Origin: Saturnia japonica
Lineage: Eukaryota > Arthropoda > Insecta > Lepidoptera > Saturniidae
NCBI GenBank assembly: GCA_033032175.1
Contig: CM065321.1
Location: forward strand, 4,796,501 to 4,860,500
Length of the DNA: 64,000 bases
Direction of reading: 5' to 3'
Part shown: positions 1-12,172 of the stretch, piece after piece
How positions within the stretch are numbered: position 1 is the stretch's first letter
How the letters are laid out: every line of letters begins with the position of its first letter
Notes under the pieces: model-generated
Database searches by the model: none
Seen by the model: the letters and a program-made list of their open reading frames with translations, nothing else
Told to the model about the DNA's origin: nothing
Program-made: the position numbers and the translations under genes

Positions 1-1530
1 TGTGTGTTCTATTCTATTTGATATTAATCAACTTGATCTTTCGATAACTAACACCTTGTTGTTCAAAATGTTGTGCTAGCTCTTCACAGTCGTTCATTCG
101 TCGATATGTAGGCAGGCGGTTCGTTTACGTTGCCAGAAGTTTGATAGAGTTGGCTCTTTGTCTTAGACTCTTCGACGCCTGCCATGATTATGAAGTTTGA
201 TATTAGCTGTCGATATATGGAGGGGCCGGTTTGGTAATCAGTCGAGTTCGCTCAAGTTCACATTTAAAATTCTCATTTCAACTGTTGGACGATTTTATGG
301 AGCCAGCATAAATTTGATAAATAATTAATTTAATTTAATAATTTAATAAAATCAACTGAACCTTCAACGTGTCGGATGGCAAATTTAAAAATTCTTGTAA
401 ATGAAATATAGTTAGATGGAAACAAAAAGGGAGCAATATGACGGACTTACCATCATATTTGTTGGTGGTCGTGACCCAGTTGGGTAAAGATCCCTACCTA
501 CACTAAGTATTTCTTTATGTAAAATTAAAACTTAAATTAAAGGCGAATTACTTTGAAACGGAGTATAGGAGGCAAGCGTGGATCGATATTCAATAAGGTG
601 ACGTGCGGCATGCAAAAGGCCGCGTTCGGTTCGGTTAGGTATATGAAAACATATGACTTGACTGTACTGTTTAACTAAAATTAGATTCCCTTAATAAAAG
701 ACAAAGGGAAGATGCTCTAATGGCTCTGAGTCTGGAAATTCATTGTGTATTTTATATGTAAAGAAGGAATGCAGGAAGGAACGAGTGGGAACGCAGTGTA
801 GGTATTCGAGTGCAGTATTTGCAGATTTACGCTCGCACTATCTGGAGCTTCTTGCTACCTTTCGGGGTGACGTCTTTTGTTTAATTGTTGTCTATATAAA
901 AATACTGCTAAATAATAAACTCTATATAGTGAATTGTCTTTACCACAAAGATATTGTCTGTACTAACTAATAACTAATTAATAGTTGTACCGATAACAAA
1001 TAAATTTTAGAAATATCCCAACTTTCAGTTAACCCGAAAATAAGCACCTGAGCTGTCTATCTATTCACTATAATATACATATATAAAAGGTTGACTTGTC
1101 ATAGAAGAGTCGTGGTCGTGGACAACCACGGAGGAGGTCGTTACTAACTCATCATCACCCAATACAAAATACTAAGGATATAAATGTAAAATTTTGGCAG
1201 GGCCTTCATTTTATATTGAAGGCATCGTTTAAGACGGGATTTGTCGAAATTAATATAATATTACTATAAAATAATAGTTTTCGAGTCAGATTTATTTTAT
1301 AATGCGTTTCCTGAGTTAGTTTTAACTGCACCTGGAAATTTTAGCACCATACAGTATAGTCACTAATATGGTATACAAAAAAGCGTGCTTTATTTTATTC
1401 TAACTTTCTATCGTCAGCTTTGTTCCCATAAATTATGTACACTGATTCCATAACTTGTTGTGAAGCATAATATTGCGCAATAAACGTAACAGCATATTTT
1501 GATTTATTGGTTACACCTTATCTTAAGTGA
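1..1530. other. Gene-free sequence, nothing recognised
   Basis: AT-rich DNA with only short open frames. The longest, 743-970 on the + strand, has no recognisable domain, no convincing splice context and low-complexity composition, so I do not call it a gene. No inverted-repeat element was identified here. Confidence 0.4.
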
Positions 1531-1534
1531 TGAT

Positions 1535-1807
1535 ATGTCCCATGATGGTATCACGCTTACCCTAGTGGAAGACTGGCTCTTGAGTGCAGCTGTTGGAACA
1601 CAAATATTGGTGCTTAGCGACAAATTATCATCTTAAGGGTGGTGGCTAGTTAGGTGGGCATTAAAACATGCCTTACCACCATGCTATGGTTTCGTCACGA
1701 TGTTTTCCCGTACCGAAAGCGCAAGTTCATTGCAGGGATTCAAATTCACGTCGATCGATGCGATGTCCTTGGACACGATACCACTGAAGGCACTGAAGGC
1801 ATCATTG
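1535..1807 (-). repeat. tRNA-derived SINE copy (repeat B)
   Basis: This segment matches 15848-16110 over most of its length. Shared blocks include a part around 'ctggctcttgagtgcagctg', the block 'ccaccatgctatggttt' and 'attgcagggattc'. In the better copy the right end, read on the - strand, has a tRNA-like A box and B box, so both are read as - strand SINEs. The A box is degenerate in this copy. Confidence 0.6.
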
Positions 1808-1924
1808 CTTCAAATAAATAAATAAAAAAAGCTGGACTTTTGCTCTACGCGAGCGAAATGTTGGGTTCGTATACACATATTCCCATAGTGCTTAAACTAA
1901 TTGAAATTAATTTTTCACTTTACC

Positions 1925-1995
1925 GCCACTGATAGGTTAGATTCGAACCCACGTTAATAGAAGCACTATCCGAGCACGCTAGCACGACCATATCT
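1925..1995 (-). repeat. tRNA-like SINE head remnant
   Basis: Read on the - strand, this has a near-perfect Pol III B box (GGTTCGAATC) preceded by an A-box-like stretch around 'gtgctagcgtgctcgg'. I could not fold a full tRNA cloverleaf, so a tRNA-derived SINE remnant is more likely than a working tRNA gene. Confidence 0.4.
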
Positions 1996-2987
1996 TTCAA
2001 GTGTGTGAAAGAAGAACTTAAAGGCTATGAAATAATTTAAAGCCATGACGACAGTCAGTTTCGATATACACAAGAATATCGAAACTCTATTATGAGTTTT
2101 AATCGAGTTTTATCGAACTTAAGGTCCCAAATTTTTTTCTTTTTTTTTTAATGGCAACTGTATTCATCCACAATTATGTCATCGTAACGAGAATAGAATA
2201 TTTTTTAATTTTCTTGTAACCTTCGAATGTAGTAGTAATAAAATGGCAACTCCCGTGTTAAAACTGCCCAGGTAGTTTTTTTAATAATTTAAAATGCATG
2301 TTCTATATACAATATTTATAATCTACTTGACTTGTGTACAAGAAACAAACTACATCACCTAAAATGCCGCCAAATTTACCTATATAATTATTAGCTAAAT
2401 AACAAAAGTTTATAAATTAAAATAAAAACAATTACATATCAGATCAAAATCTCGCCAAAAACCCCCTGTACTAGGTTATTACGGTTTTACTAATGTGATC
2501 CAAGTTATAAGGAGGAATCCACAAAATTTTAAAGAAAGAACGCGATGGCACAATTATGTAAAAGAATTTCTTCAAAAAGAAACATTACCAACTCTCAATC
2601 ACATGAAGTGAATCATTCATGCTCAGCAACTTCAACCGCCTTCAACTTTTTCCTATTTTCTCGTTCCAATTTATTTTATACAGTAATAAATTTGGCCCCC
2701 GCTGCTCGAAATAGGTACCAGTGAATAAATTGTTAAACTTTTGTCAAATAAAATCTTTTAAAAGTTTCTCGTTCAAAGAATTGTGCTGTAAATAATGAAG
2801 AGAAAATACATTACACTAGGTATTTTAGATTTCTTCTTAGTATATATTTCCCATCTGCTGCGATTGGAATCATTACGTGAATGATAGTGATGTCTGGAAT
2901 TGACTCTCTCACTCTAAGTCCAATAAAATAATATAATTATTAACTGTAAACATTATTTACACAATAAAAAATAATTAATAAATGTCA
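1996..2987. other. Gene-free sequence
   Basis: No coding region seen. A stretch near 2133-2280 (a T-run, then 'aatggcaact') weakly resembles 16921-17060 and may be an old dispersed repeat. Confidence 0.35.
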
Positions 2988-3110
2988 TCGAGGTTCTTGC
3001 CGGCTCTTTTTGATAACTGGAATGTTTTCCGACCAATGATTGAGCCTTTAATTTAACGGTCACAAGTGCATTCTTTAGGCCTAAATTGAATAGAGTTCTT
3101 TATTTCATTT
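2988..3110 (+). repeat. Dispersed repeat L (LINE/SINE tail type)
   Basis: Shares an ordered set of blocks with 9425-9548, 63118-63215 and, inverted, 6612-6690: a 'gagtttcttgccgg' type head, 'ggaatgttttccga', 'cacaagtgcattctttaggc' and 'ctaaattgaata'. The tail of the better copies runs into 'attttgattttgat'. This looks like the 3' end of a retroposon. Confidence 0.5.
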
Positions 3111-3796
3111 ATTATTTAACTGCATTGCCCGGGTAGTGAAGATAGAATGAATATATTATATAACCATACTGGATTCCATAAGCAAGTACCAAGACATTGC
3201 CATTTTCTGTGGTATTGCCTATTAGGTTGGCAAAACTATTTTACTAACATGTAATTTTCCCTAATGGTTTTTCTTAACATAAATTTAGTTCTGTTAACCG
3301 CCTTGAATCCGACACTCCTCTCCAAACAAAAAGAGGACCACAATGAAAATGTATATATAATTTTAAAAAACTGTACACTCTTAGGCAACCACACTAATGT
3401 GTTACATTATAAAAGAACACCAACTGCTCCAAAGAATAATACTCAAAGAAAAAGAAAACCAAGTGGAAATTTTGTCCTGTGTAAGTTACGCAAAACTTTG
3501 TATAAACTTCGGCGTGTAGTAAATGGAAGTAAATTTACATTTTCCGGTAAATAATAACAAACTAACAACCTTACGGTTACCTTACATTTAGCAAACCTTG
3601 TTACGAGAACATTCAAGGAAAGGATTCTTTATTAGAATTATTTCATTCATCCCTTATTTCATGCATTTTCAATTAACTTTTGAATAGCTGCAAACTTGCA
3701 GATAAATTGATACCAATGTCATGGACAAATTTTTATCCGATGAAATTCGCTACGCCTTTGTATCTGTTTCTATTGAGTTTTTATGTCTATATATTG
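3111..3796. other. Gene-free sequence
   Basis: The 96-codon open frame at 3264-3554 (+) is lysine- and asparagine-rich, has no recognisable domain and is probably a chance frame in AT-rich DNA. Confidence 0.35.
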
Positions 3797-4025
3797 TACA
3801 AACTGGCCCCGTAGACTTTGTTCTACCCTTTACAGCAGTCAATAATTCTGCCACCACATATCGCGTTCAGAGATAACATAAGAAACCTTTTCCATAAGAT
3901 AAAACCTTATTTCTACCAACTTTCATGATGATCGATTAAACAATTTTGGAGTTTATCCATCTCTTTTAAACCAACATCCTTTTCTAATTTAACCAACAAT
4001 CCAATGTACATATTCATGAAATGAT
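3797..4025 (+). repeat. Dispersed repeat G
   Basis: Begins with 'actggccccgtagac', the same block that opens copies at 23722, 44055 and 44358 (consensus close to 'ctggcccgcagacgttgttctgcc'). It continues with a diverged body ending near 'tttggagtttatccatc', also seen at 44210 and 44500. Family identity unknown. Confidence 0.45.
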
Positions 4026-6611
4026 AAAAAATTGTTTGCATAAGTACTATCACATTAAATTACAGTTATTTTGGTAGACAACACGAACAAAAGCTAGTTT
4101 AAATCCTGGCGTTAAAGAAAATCTATAATTGAATTGAAGAAACACATCTGCCACCTGAATTTGTACAAGGTACGGAGACCTTATTCCTTTGTTCGAGATT
4201 AACCTTGCTCAGTTAGATTTACGACTGGATTTGAGGTAATGGATATTGACGACCTAATCCGGATCAAACAGGTGCCAACAAGTTTGTCGAAAATACAACG
4301 TGGCTAAAGCCATTGCCAGTTACTTAATATACTTTTGAACTACAATTATTACTAAAAGATGTTTAATAAAAGAAAATTAGTAACTAATTTTATAAAAGAG
4401 TATTTTTGATTAAGATAATTAAAAAATTACCACTTCGTTCAACAGTGTTTTGGTCGCGATAGATTTAAATATAAAATTAATTAACCCATCTTAAAAGATT
4501 ATTAAAATCTATGGTAATTATGTAAATGTCGAATTTACCTTAGACTGAACATCATGTATCAAATTTTTTTTTCTAATTCTCGTACGTTTACTAATTTTAA
4601 TTATCAGCTGATATTTAAAGAAAATATGGTGAGTAAATCTGAATACTTACCATAAGTTTTAAATAAAAATATGTGGTGGTGGTGGTGGTGGTAATGATTA
4701 TTAAGTATACACATTCCTTCGGAAAGATACCAGATATATTTGCCCAACAGTAAGATATATTTTACAGGTTATGTAATTTTATTATATTAAACGATCTAAG
4801 CAAAACTATATGAAATAAATATTTGTTTATTTTTGGAACTAAAAACAAGAGCTTGTACTAACATTGATGAATTTACTAAAGCTTTGCATGTCATCTAACA
4901 AATTCAGAGTCCCAAACTGCTCTCTAGGGCCCAACCAAGACTTAATTTTACAAAGTGAAGGAGCATAGTCCAGTGAACTGTCAATCTCTTGAGACCTAGC
5001 CCTCGGTTGGTTCAGTTAACAATAGCGAGCTCTTAATTGTCTTTCAAGTGCTGACGGGCGTTGAACTGTATCTGTATTTCTTACACTGGATAATTTTTAG
5101 GGCTGATACTTAACTAAATCTTATTTTTTATTGTATGTATTGTATTATGTGCTATTTAATATTTTAAATCATAAGTATTTGTAGTTTTGTTATGAATTGC
5201 TAAAGTTATATTTTTATATGAGTGACGTAATTTATGAAAGGCTTTAAAAAGGTGGAAAAGTGAGGCACATTATACATCAATATTATATCTACGTACGGTA
5301 GATAATACTCCATTCCGCTGCAACCTTCGCCACTATGTGTAATATTATTATAGTTTTCTTTTTATCAGTCGTTTTTGCATCTGTCTGCTAGCAGACATGA
5401 CTAGCTGTCTAGACATGTGATGTATTTTTTACATTAGTTATACAGGAATAGAGCAATTTGGAATTTCTACTTTGTCAGTTAAACCGAACAAACTAACGAA
5501 AATAACTAAAGAAGAAATCCCACCAGCTATAGAAACTGTAAGCTGTGAACCAACCCTAAATCTAGTAAAGTTCAGAGAAAATTTATCGTCGTACATTGAA
5601 TTATAAATAAGCCTGAGTTGGGAAATTTAAATTAAGCTTCAATCAGGAAAATGCTTGATGAAATTGGTTTCAGAAACTTAGTTATAAATAATTTATAAAA
5701 TATATTATCATGTGACGACTATATTTCAGTTGACAGTGAACACAAATTAGGAACACAAATGATCGTTAATAGAAAAAATATACATTAGCCTCTAAATTGT
5801 AGCAACAATTTACTCAAGGATTAAATGGAAATGAACAAATATCGAATAACCAGGTCTACATTATGAGAAGTTTGGAAACAACAGTAGACAAGTGTAAAAC
5901 CATAGTAATGAGAACAGCAATAAATATGACTTTTTGGCGGTACCATGATCTGTTATGTCGTGGTTTTTATTTATTTCACAAACATACCTTATATGGCCAT
6001 TACTCTTTATTATGAAATATGAGGTTTTTTTTTTGCGTAATATAGATTTGTTATTGTGCACAAGTGAAGTTGATTATAAATTAAAACTCCTTGGTTAATT
6101 TTAACAAGAGAGTCACCATCCCGTTAAGGCTTTGTCTGAATTGAAGATTAGATTAATATTCTATCCACATTGACAGTGAAATAATTGTATATATTAAAAA
6201 CGCGTTGCTATAAAGTACGAATAATTACAACAATAACCAGGATATTAACTTAAAAATGAAGAAAAATATTAAAATAGTATAGTCGAGGCACTTAAAGTTA
6301 TAACGTTATGAAACAAAAGAGCTCATTTAGCACAAAAAAGTAGCAATTCATTCTATAGTAACGGCTTTTCAGTAAATTGTGGAGTTATTAAGGGGTTAAC
6401 AGTGGCCCGAGGGAGTAATTTCCTGAGCGACGACGGCGCAGTACCCACGGCCAATGGCCTCACTGAGGTCTCCCCTCAACACGCTTAATGGCTACATTAT
6501 CATCCCCACGTTATAAATATTATGATTGTTGATGTATAATAATGTTTTATCAATGAGACATACGAATCAAAGCATGAGACTTTTACTTTTCCCGATTTAT
6601 TTCCTTTTTAT
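4026..6611. other. Gene-free sequence
   Basis: AT-rich DNA without a supported gene. It contains a short (GGT)n microsatellite at about 4675-4692. Open frames such as 5861-6061 (-) have no recognisable content. Confidence 0.35.
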
Positions 6612-6690
6612 AAAATCAAAATCAAAATATTTTATATGAAATTTAGGCCCTAACAATGCACTTGTGAATTTCAAACCTAGCTTAGTTTAC
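6612..6690 (-). repeat. Dispersed repeat L, inverted fragment
   Basis: The reverse complement reads 'cacaagtgcattgttagggc', then 'ctaaatttcat', then an 'attttgattttgatttt' tail. This is the 3' half of the repeat seen at 2988-3110 and 9425-9548. Confidence 0.5.
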
Positions 6691-7659
6691 CTTTTAAATA
6701 AATAAATAAATAAGATGTTTGGAATAACAATACAATCTACATCATTGTCTTAAATAATTAAGATGATATTTTCATTTTAAAAATTTATCACTTTTTCTTT
6801 ACAAAATAATGTACGCTCGTTAAGAATACAACAATAAAACAAGAAGCTTAGCAAACAACTTCTTAATTTAAATTGAATTTAATTTAAAATATTAAAAAAA
6901 TCACTTATCATTGTTTCACAAAGCGGTTAAAGAAATACATTCCTCAAAAAAGTGGGTTATTGAATTAAATATTTAATTTTTTAACATATAGGCATGATTA
7001 TTATAAATATTATTATATTATAAGTGAAATGAATGTTTACTAACAGTTATTAATTTGTAACAATGCGGCACGAAGCCATTTAGCACGGGTGAGGGAAAAA
7101 TCAACAGTGAAACAACTAGTATTTACTTATTTAGTGAAGTTCTCGGTTGTTTGTTTGTTTCTAGTAAATGTTTGCTTTGGCCGACATGCTACGGCTTCGT
7201 CAACATTTTTATTTATTTGATTAAGACTCCTATGGGAATTGTGGGGATTGGCCGTTTGGTCGCCATAAATTTACTCCTTCATCGTTAGTGTCCATGTCAT
7301 TAAGTACATGACTTAAAGTGCAAATTGACTGACAGACTAAAATATGAACTATTACAGTCATTCAATAGCTCATAATTGTGTTGGCCGCATGAGCAAAACC
7401 AATTAGATGTTGATCCTATATCCGCATGTTTGAATCTGGGCATGTCGTAATATGTTTTAATAATAATTATTAATTTCAAATAAACTTATAACAAACACTC
7501 CCGGCAGATGGTGAAAGCCAAGTTACGAAAACCTACCTTGAGCAATGTTGGGGAATAAAATCTTAAGACTTGCGACACCCAACACAAACTCGCCTGCACG
7601 TGATACACCCTGCTGAGTAACGAAGGAGAAAATGACGACAGAGGGTGGATAGAGGGGTG
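6691..7659. other. Gene-free sequence
   Basis: AT-rich, no supported gene or element. The short open frame at 7523-7741 (-) overlaps repeat C and is treated as a chance frame. Confidence 0.3.
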
Positions 7660-8330
7660 GTAGGGCTGTACAGCTGGATTGAGTCGCGACCACTATGCTA
7701 GTTAAAATCGCGTCATAGTGATTTGCTTTTGCGCGTCGCATTTCGGGATCAGTCAGTACATATCAGCGTTGTCAGATTTTTTTTTGGAACCATTTGAGTA
7801 AACAAGCGGGATTCTTTGGTCGAAAGTGGGACATAGTAATAAAAGTAAATAATCAGTATTTTTTACTATATTTCCTTTTATTTTAATTTCAATTTAAGTG
7901 TACAATGATGATAGCTATAAAACATTAATTTTAATGAAAATACGTTACTTTACTATACTAATAAAAATAACAGTCTGCTTTGATCCTGTGAGGCAGTTAA
8001 GTTTTTACAGGAATAAAATTTAAATAAGTAACACTTACCCATGTTACTCACGAATTACTTATTTATAATTTAGTGAAGATTTAACTTCTTTTAAAATTAA
8101 TTTTGCGCTAAACCATCGAGTAATTCTCGAAAAGCGGGACCGTGCCTGTCCCGCTCGGGACAATTAACTTTGGACTAAAAATCGGGGCGTCTGGCAACGC
8201 TGGTGCATATCCAGTTTCTATTTACGCAGGCCAGTATGACAGCACAGCGGCGGCTGGTGATCTATCGATAATTGGCATTATTTTTGGATTGTACTGTACT
8301 TACCCTCAGACACAGATCCATTACTTTGCT
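7660..8330 (+). repeat. Dispersed repeat C, split by a MITE
   Basis: Left part (to 7763): 'gagtcgcgaccactatgc', then 'tttcgggatcagtcagtac'. Right part (from 8203): 'atccagtttc', 'ggccagtatgac' and 'tgtacttaccctcag'. The same order of blocks occurs at 25880-26120, 58262-58545, 62110-62425 and inverted at 33955-34262. The two halves are separated by the inserted element at 7764-8202. Confidence 0.55.
7764..8202. mobile_element. hAT-like MITE with 8-bp target duplication
   Basis: A 439-bp non-coding element. The left end CAGCGTTGTCAGA matches the reverse complement of the right end TCTGGCAACGCTG-type sequence (CAGCGTTGCCAGA) with one mismatch. Flanks are gtacatat on the left and gtgcatat on the right, an 8-bp target duplication with one difference. 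CAG-starting ends plus an 8-bp duplication fit the hAT superfamily. No transposase is encoded. Insertion into repeat C gives an independent check on the boundaries. Confidence 0.75.
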
Positions 8331-9424
8331 GTGCTACTATTAAAAAAAGTGCTTGTGATGCTAAAGGATATAATGCAAAAATATCGATTTTGTTTCACGT
8401 TTGAAATCATCAATACGACGTGATTTGACGAGATGATTAAACCCTTAGCTTCTCAGCTATAAGTCATTTAAAAGCTAGTATTATTATTCTTTACAATAAT
8501 TCAATGATTATTAACTTAAGGGAAGCTGCCAGAATACACAGAAAGATGTGGACAATCGATTTACAACTTACGTTCTATCACCCGTAACTTGTTAATGATA
8601 GCTAGGTATTTGATTACCTATTGCCAAGCTCGGTGAAGCTGTCAAAGCCTTTAATGGCTCTAGGGCCTATAGTCAGAAAAAAGATCATGTATTGTCATGC
8701 TAAACTTGTATTACAATCTTTCCGTCAGCGATAGCTCAGTTTTATTGTAAGATTATAATTTATAAACCACATACTTTGAGTCTCCATTATGATCATGATG
8801 GTAATGAGATATATCGCTGAGCTTAGGGCGAATTTTCCCCTTTTGTTGTCACTTGGGTATCTCTGACGACAGATACTATGAAATTAAATTTTATTTTGAT
8901 ATAATGAGGTCTATTTATTTCGGTACTACTAACATTAATCAAAGGTCCTTAACATTTTAGAGCTGGTCGATTACCATTAAGAGCACTGTCAAAATGTTTT
9001 TATATTCATTAACTATAATTCCGAAAGCGATTATAGCAAAAGTTTCTACAGTGAAAAGTTTTGGGTGTTTACGCGGCTGTTTAACAATTAACATGAATAC
9101 TAAATGTGATCTCGGATAATGTTTACTTCAACTTGTTAATTCAGCAAACTTTATGAACAAACAATTCTGTTGTAATACTGTTAGTAGGTGTCAACTATCA
9201 TAATGGGTTTAGTTTGTACGGAGTAAATGAAATTTGTATTTCTAAATGTTTGATTACTTATTAAATTGTTTTTATATTTCAAATTGTAAATACATATTTG
9301 TTTGTATAAAGTTAGCTTTTTAAAACCAATCCGCTCACATACAACTTTAAAAAAGTTGCAACAATGTTAGTTTAATGACTCTTAAATCATTTATACAACT
9401 TTTACTAAACAAAAAAAAAGATAA
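8331..9424. other. Gene-free sequence
   Basis: Nothing supported. A short block at 8628-8670 ('ggtgaagctgtcaaagcc') also occurs at 37744-37770 and 49541-49570, so it is an old dispersed repeat fragment. Confidence 0.35.
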
Positions 9425-9548
9425 ACCCGATCGAGTTTCTTACCGGTTCTTCTCGATGTCTGGGACGTTTTCCGAACCGGCAGTAGTGTTTTGACGTTTA
9501 TAAGTGCTTTCTTAGGGCCTAAATGGAATAAAGATTATTTTGATTTTG
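9425..9548 (+). repeat. Dispersed repeat L
   Basis: The best copy of this repeat in the window: 'cgatcgagtttcttaccgg', 'gggacgttttccgaaccgg', 'agtgttttgacgtttataag', 'ttagggcctaaatgg' and the tail 'attttgattttgat'. Probably a retroposon 3' end. Confidence 0.55.
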
Positions 9549-9654
9549 ATAATACATAACGTCACAATTAATAATAGTAGTAAAGTGTGGATGAATTTTC
9601 GGCGGGTTTCGGAAATCACATATGATCCAAATGTCCCTAAAACTTAACAGAAAG

Positions 9655-9795
9655 TGTATGAAACCTGTCGCCTGCCTGACACATATGACAGAGATGCTAA
9701 TGTTAAGATGGGTGGATAGTGTAACTAAAATGGATAAGATTAGAAATGTTCAGAGAAAGTATGATACTGGCAGCGGAAAACCGAAGAAGGTATGA
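9655..9795 (+). mobile_element. RTE-type LINE 3' fragment
   Basis: A + strand reading contains LRWVDSVTKMDKIRN followed by a short basic stretch. This resembles the end of RTE-clade LINE polyproteins, where a 'RWxDxVxxxxxxIRN' pattern recurs. Short, degenerate and without a full domain. Confidence 0.4.
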
Positions 9796-10785
9796 ATGTA
9801 TTGTTTGAGTAATGAGTATATATATTTTGTGTAAATACTGAAATTACTGCTGGTAGAGAAGAGTTGAAGAGGAAAACATTGTGCCGACCCTAATTAGGTG
9901 CGATAACCAGAAGAAGATTACATTTCAATTTTAGGGCAACATAATTATGTCTCTTAGAATTTAAGTAATTCATAACATGGGAGTTAAATAATTAATGTAC
10001 AGCAGTAGATTTTAAGTTTGTATCATCGACATTGTTTAGGGCGTAAGAACTTGACATTGTGCCCTGAGGCCGAGGTCGCAATTTTGGCGACCCTCTAACA
10101 GTGAAGGTTGATAGCGCACGCGATATGGTAATGTAGTTTTATCTGGTTCCGGCGCGGCGGGAACGATGTTAGGCAAATGTTATGCGTGTGGGCTTGGTAC
10201 TCATCAACCTTCCATTTGACTAGGTGTGTCCGTATTTAAACTTACATTTTACAGATTATTTCCCTGAATCTGTTGAAATATTTATCAATATTTCAAATAT
10301 TTAAATAAATTTAAAAGTAACGGTCGGGGTGAACGCTAAATTTTTTTTCCATTCCAATTCTACTTTCTTGAGAAAGTAATTATGTAATAATAAGTTATCA
10401 TTTTGTTTCAATTATTCATTGTTCATAAAAGCATATGTCGTGACATTTAAGTTTAACCTTGAATATCAAAAAGTCTAATAAATTACAATAAACACCTAGG
10501 AATGAATGACTAAACACTTCGTCGATGACTTGCTAGTTTTTAAATACATTTTCTATTACTTATATCGGTTCATTTTTCATGGGGTTGAATTGTTATGACC
10601 TCGCTATTTATATCTTATTTTGAAAAAATCGAGTTTTAATTATGTACGTTGTACACAGTACACACTTATTACCTATAAATATTTGTTAAAAGCGGCCATC
10701 TGTTTTGTTAATTTTAAATATACATTAATGATGGACAATTTTTTGTGTTGCATAATTTTCTCGTTAAATATCTAGCGGCAAAAGT
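9796..10785. other. Gene-free sequence with a degenerate repeat
   Basis: Around 10090-10215 'agtgaaggttgatagcgc' and 'catcaaccttcc' form a small inverted pair about 110 bp apart. Otherwise no gene or element could be supported. Confidence 0.3.
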
Positions 10786-11345
10786 ACTGTGAACCGTGAA
10801 CTTGTACACGGTGGCGAGGACGTCTGCCTCCAGCTCCCACGGCGGAGAGCCAGCGAGCACAAAGGGCGTCCACCCAGATCGGTGCTCCGTAGACGGCCAT
10901 GCTTCGTACGACTCCTGCGTATAATCGGCGGCAGCTCGCGCCCGGTCTTCCCAAGTTCGGGAGGAGCCGACCGAGAGACGCCGCCGCTCCCACTATTCGC
11001 GGACCGAGTCCCCTAAAATGGGACTCGAGCAGCCATCTTCTGTCATCTGGACTCCAACCTGAACCCTGCATCCTTCCACAAGGATGTGGGCCCCAGGAGG
11101 CGGCCCACACCGAGGCCCATGAAACAATAGGGCCTCGGTTTTCTCCGCCGCCACCCTGAGGCCCAACGCCTTAATGCGCCTGACCACGAGGGCTGTGCTC
11201 TCCGTGGAAAGGCGCGCCACCTCGGCAAAACTTCCCCCCGGGCTACGACCAGGGTGTCGTCCGCGTAGCAAATTAGAGAAGACAGAGTCACCCCAACTTC
11301 CAGAGTCTCGGGAATCGTCCAACCGATAAACAACAGTCGGATCCG
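10786..11345 (-). pseudogene. R1-like LINE reverse transcriptase remnant
   Basis: Three short frames on the - strand together follow the palm-thumb part of a non-LTR reverse transcriptase. First comes YADDTLVVARG (the YADD catalytic motif), then LGLRVAAEKTEALLFHGP, then LGRLLPNLGRPGASCRRLYA followed by GVVRSMAVYGAPIWVDAL. The order matches R1-clade LINEs of Lepidoptera. Reading must switch frames at least twice, so the copy is dead. The local GC content is clearly higher than the surroundings, which fits an element of different origin. No endonuclease or gag part is present. At its higher-coordinate end it abuts a mariner remnant. Confidence 0.75.
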
Positions 11346-11361
11346 CTTTCACGATCTCATT

Positions 11362-11950
11362 TAATTCTTCATTATCAACTAGGGTCTAAAGCCGTCTACG
11401 GGATTTAGTTAATCGTAGCAGCACTCAAAATTTTCTAGCAATGAATCATACGTTGAAACCATAAACGTACCGTGACTTCATGTTATAGTAGCTTCCTCAT
11501 ACACATCATTAATCGCTAACTCTGAGCATGTTTCTGCAGTGCTGATGCCACTTTGGGAACTCATTAATTCGTTCATTATCAACTAGGGTCTAAAGCCGTC
11601 TACGGGATTTGTTTCGTAGGTCAAAATTTTCTAGAATGAAAACGTTGAAACCATAAACGTACCGTGACTTCTTATAGTAGCTTCCTCATACACATCATTA
11701 ATCCTTCGAGCTGTTTCTGCAGTGCTGATGCCACTTGGGAACTCATATTCGTAAATAACGCGAAATTTAAGTTTTCCATTTTGTGATAAGAATTATGTCA
11801 AAGAAAAATCAAATGGTGCGAAAACAAATGACTCACTAAATTAACACAAATACACACGTCTAAATTTGAAATAAATGTAGATTTGTAATTTCTAACTAAA
11901 TGCCAGATATATGAGAAGAGATCAAAGTGGCCAGTTAAATAAAACGCCAA
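11362..11950 (-). mobile_element. Mariner 5' remnant with internal duplication
   Basis: Matches the 5' third of the mariner at 56046-57315. Shared blocks include 'aactagggtct', 'aaacgttgaaacc', 'aaacgtaccgtg', 'catacacatcattaatc', 'tctgcagtgctgatgccac', 'aaatggtgcgaaaacaaatg' and 'aataaaacgcca'. The first part is present twice in tandem (about 11362-11566 and 11567-11756). The first copy carries several 1-16-bp insertions relative to the second. The transposase catalytic part is absent. Confidence 0.75.
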
Positions 11951-12004
11951 TATAAACATTTTTAAATTATATTAAATGCGCAAAAAAAAAAACATAAATA
12001 CCAA

Positions 12005-12172
12005 AAAAGAAAACTAACTTCAATGATTTTGAGGAATTCCCTGGTGTACCTTCGAATTCGAAGGTCCAGTGCCATTAAAAAGAATCATCTAAATAGGTTC
12101 ATAAACAAAGAAGTTATGGCAGAACATCCATAAAAAAATATTGGAATTGAGAACCTCCTTTTTTGAAGTCTG
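12005..12172 (+). repeat. Dispersed repeat A
   Basis: Shares blocks with 12773-13014, 17553-17719 and, inverted, 26310-26527 and 53161-53352: 'aacttcaatgattttga', 'ttcgaaggtccagtgcca', 'ttcataaacaaagaagtta' and 'gaacatccata'. Unclassified lepidopteran-type dispersed repeat. Confidence 0.6.

Noticed and set aside
743..970. 75-codon open frame on the + strand
   Set aside because: No domain, composition typical of AT-rich chance frames, no splice or promoter support.
1925..1995. Functional tRNA gene
   Set aside because: The B box is good but no full cloverleaf could be folded; more likely a SINE remnant.
3264..3554. 96-codon open frame on the + strand
   Set aside because: Low-complexity Lys/Asn/Thr-rich product, nothing recognisable, no neighbouring exon found.
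8142..8423. 93-codon open frame on the + strand
   Set aside because: Spans the end of the hAT-like MITE and repeat C; explained by repeats.
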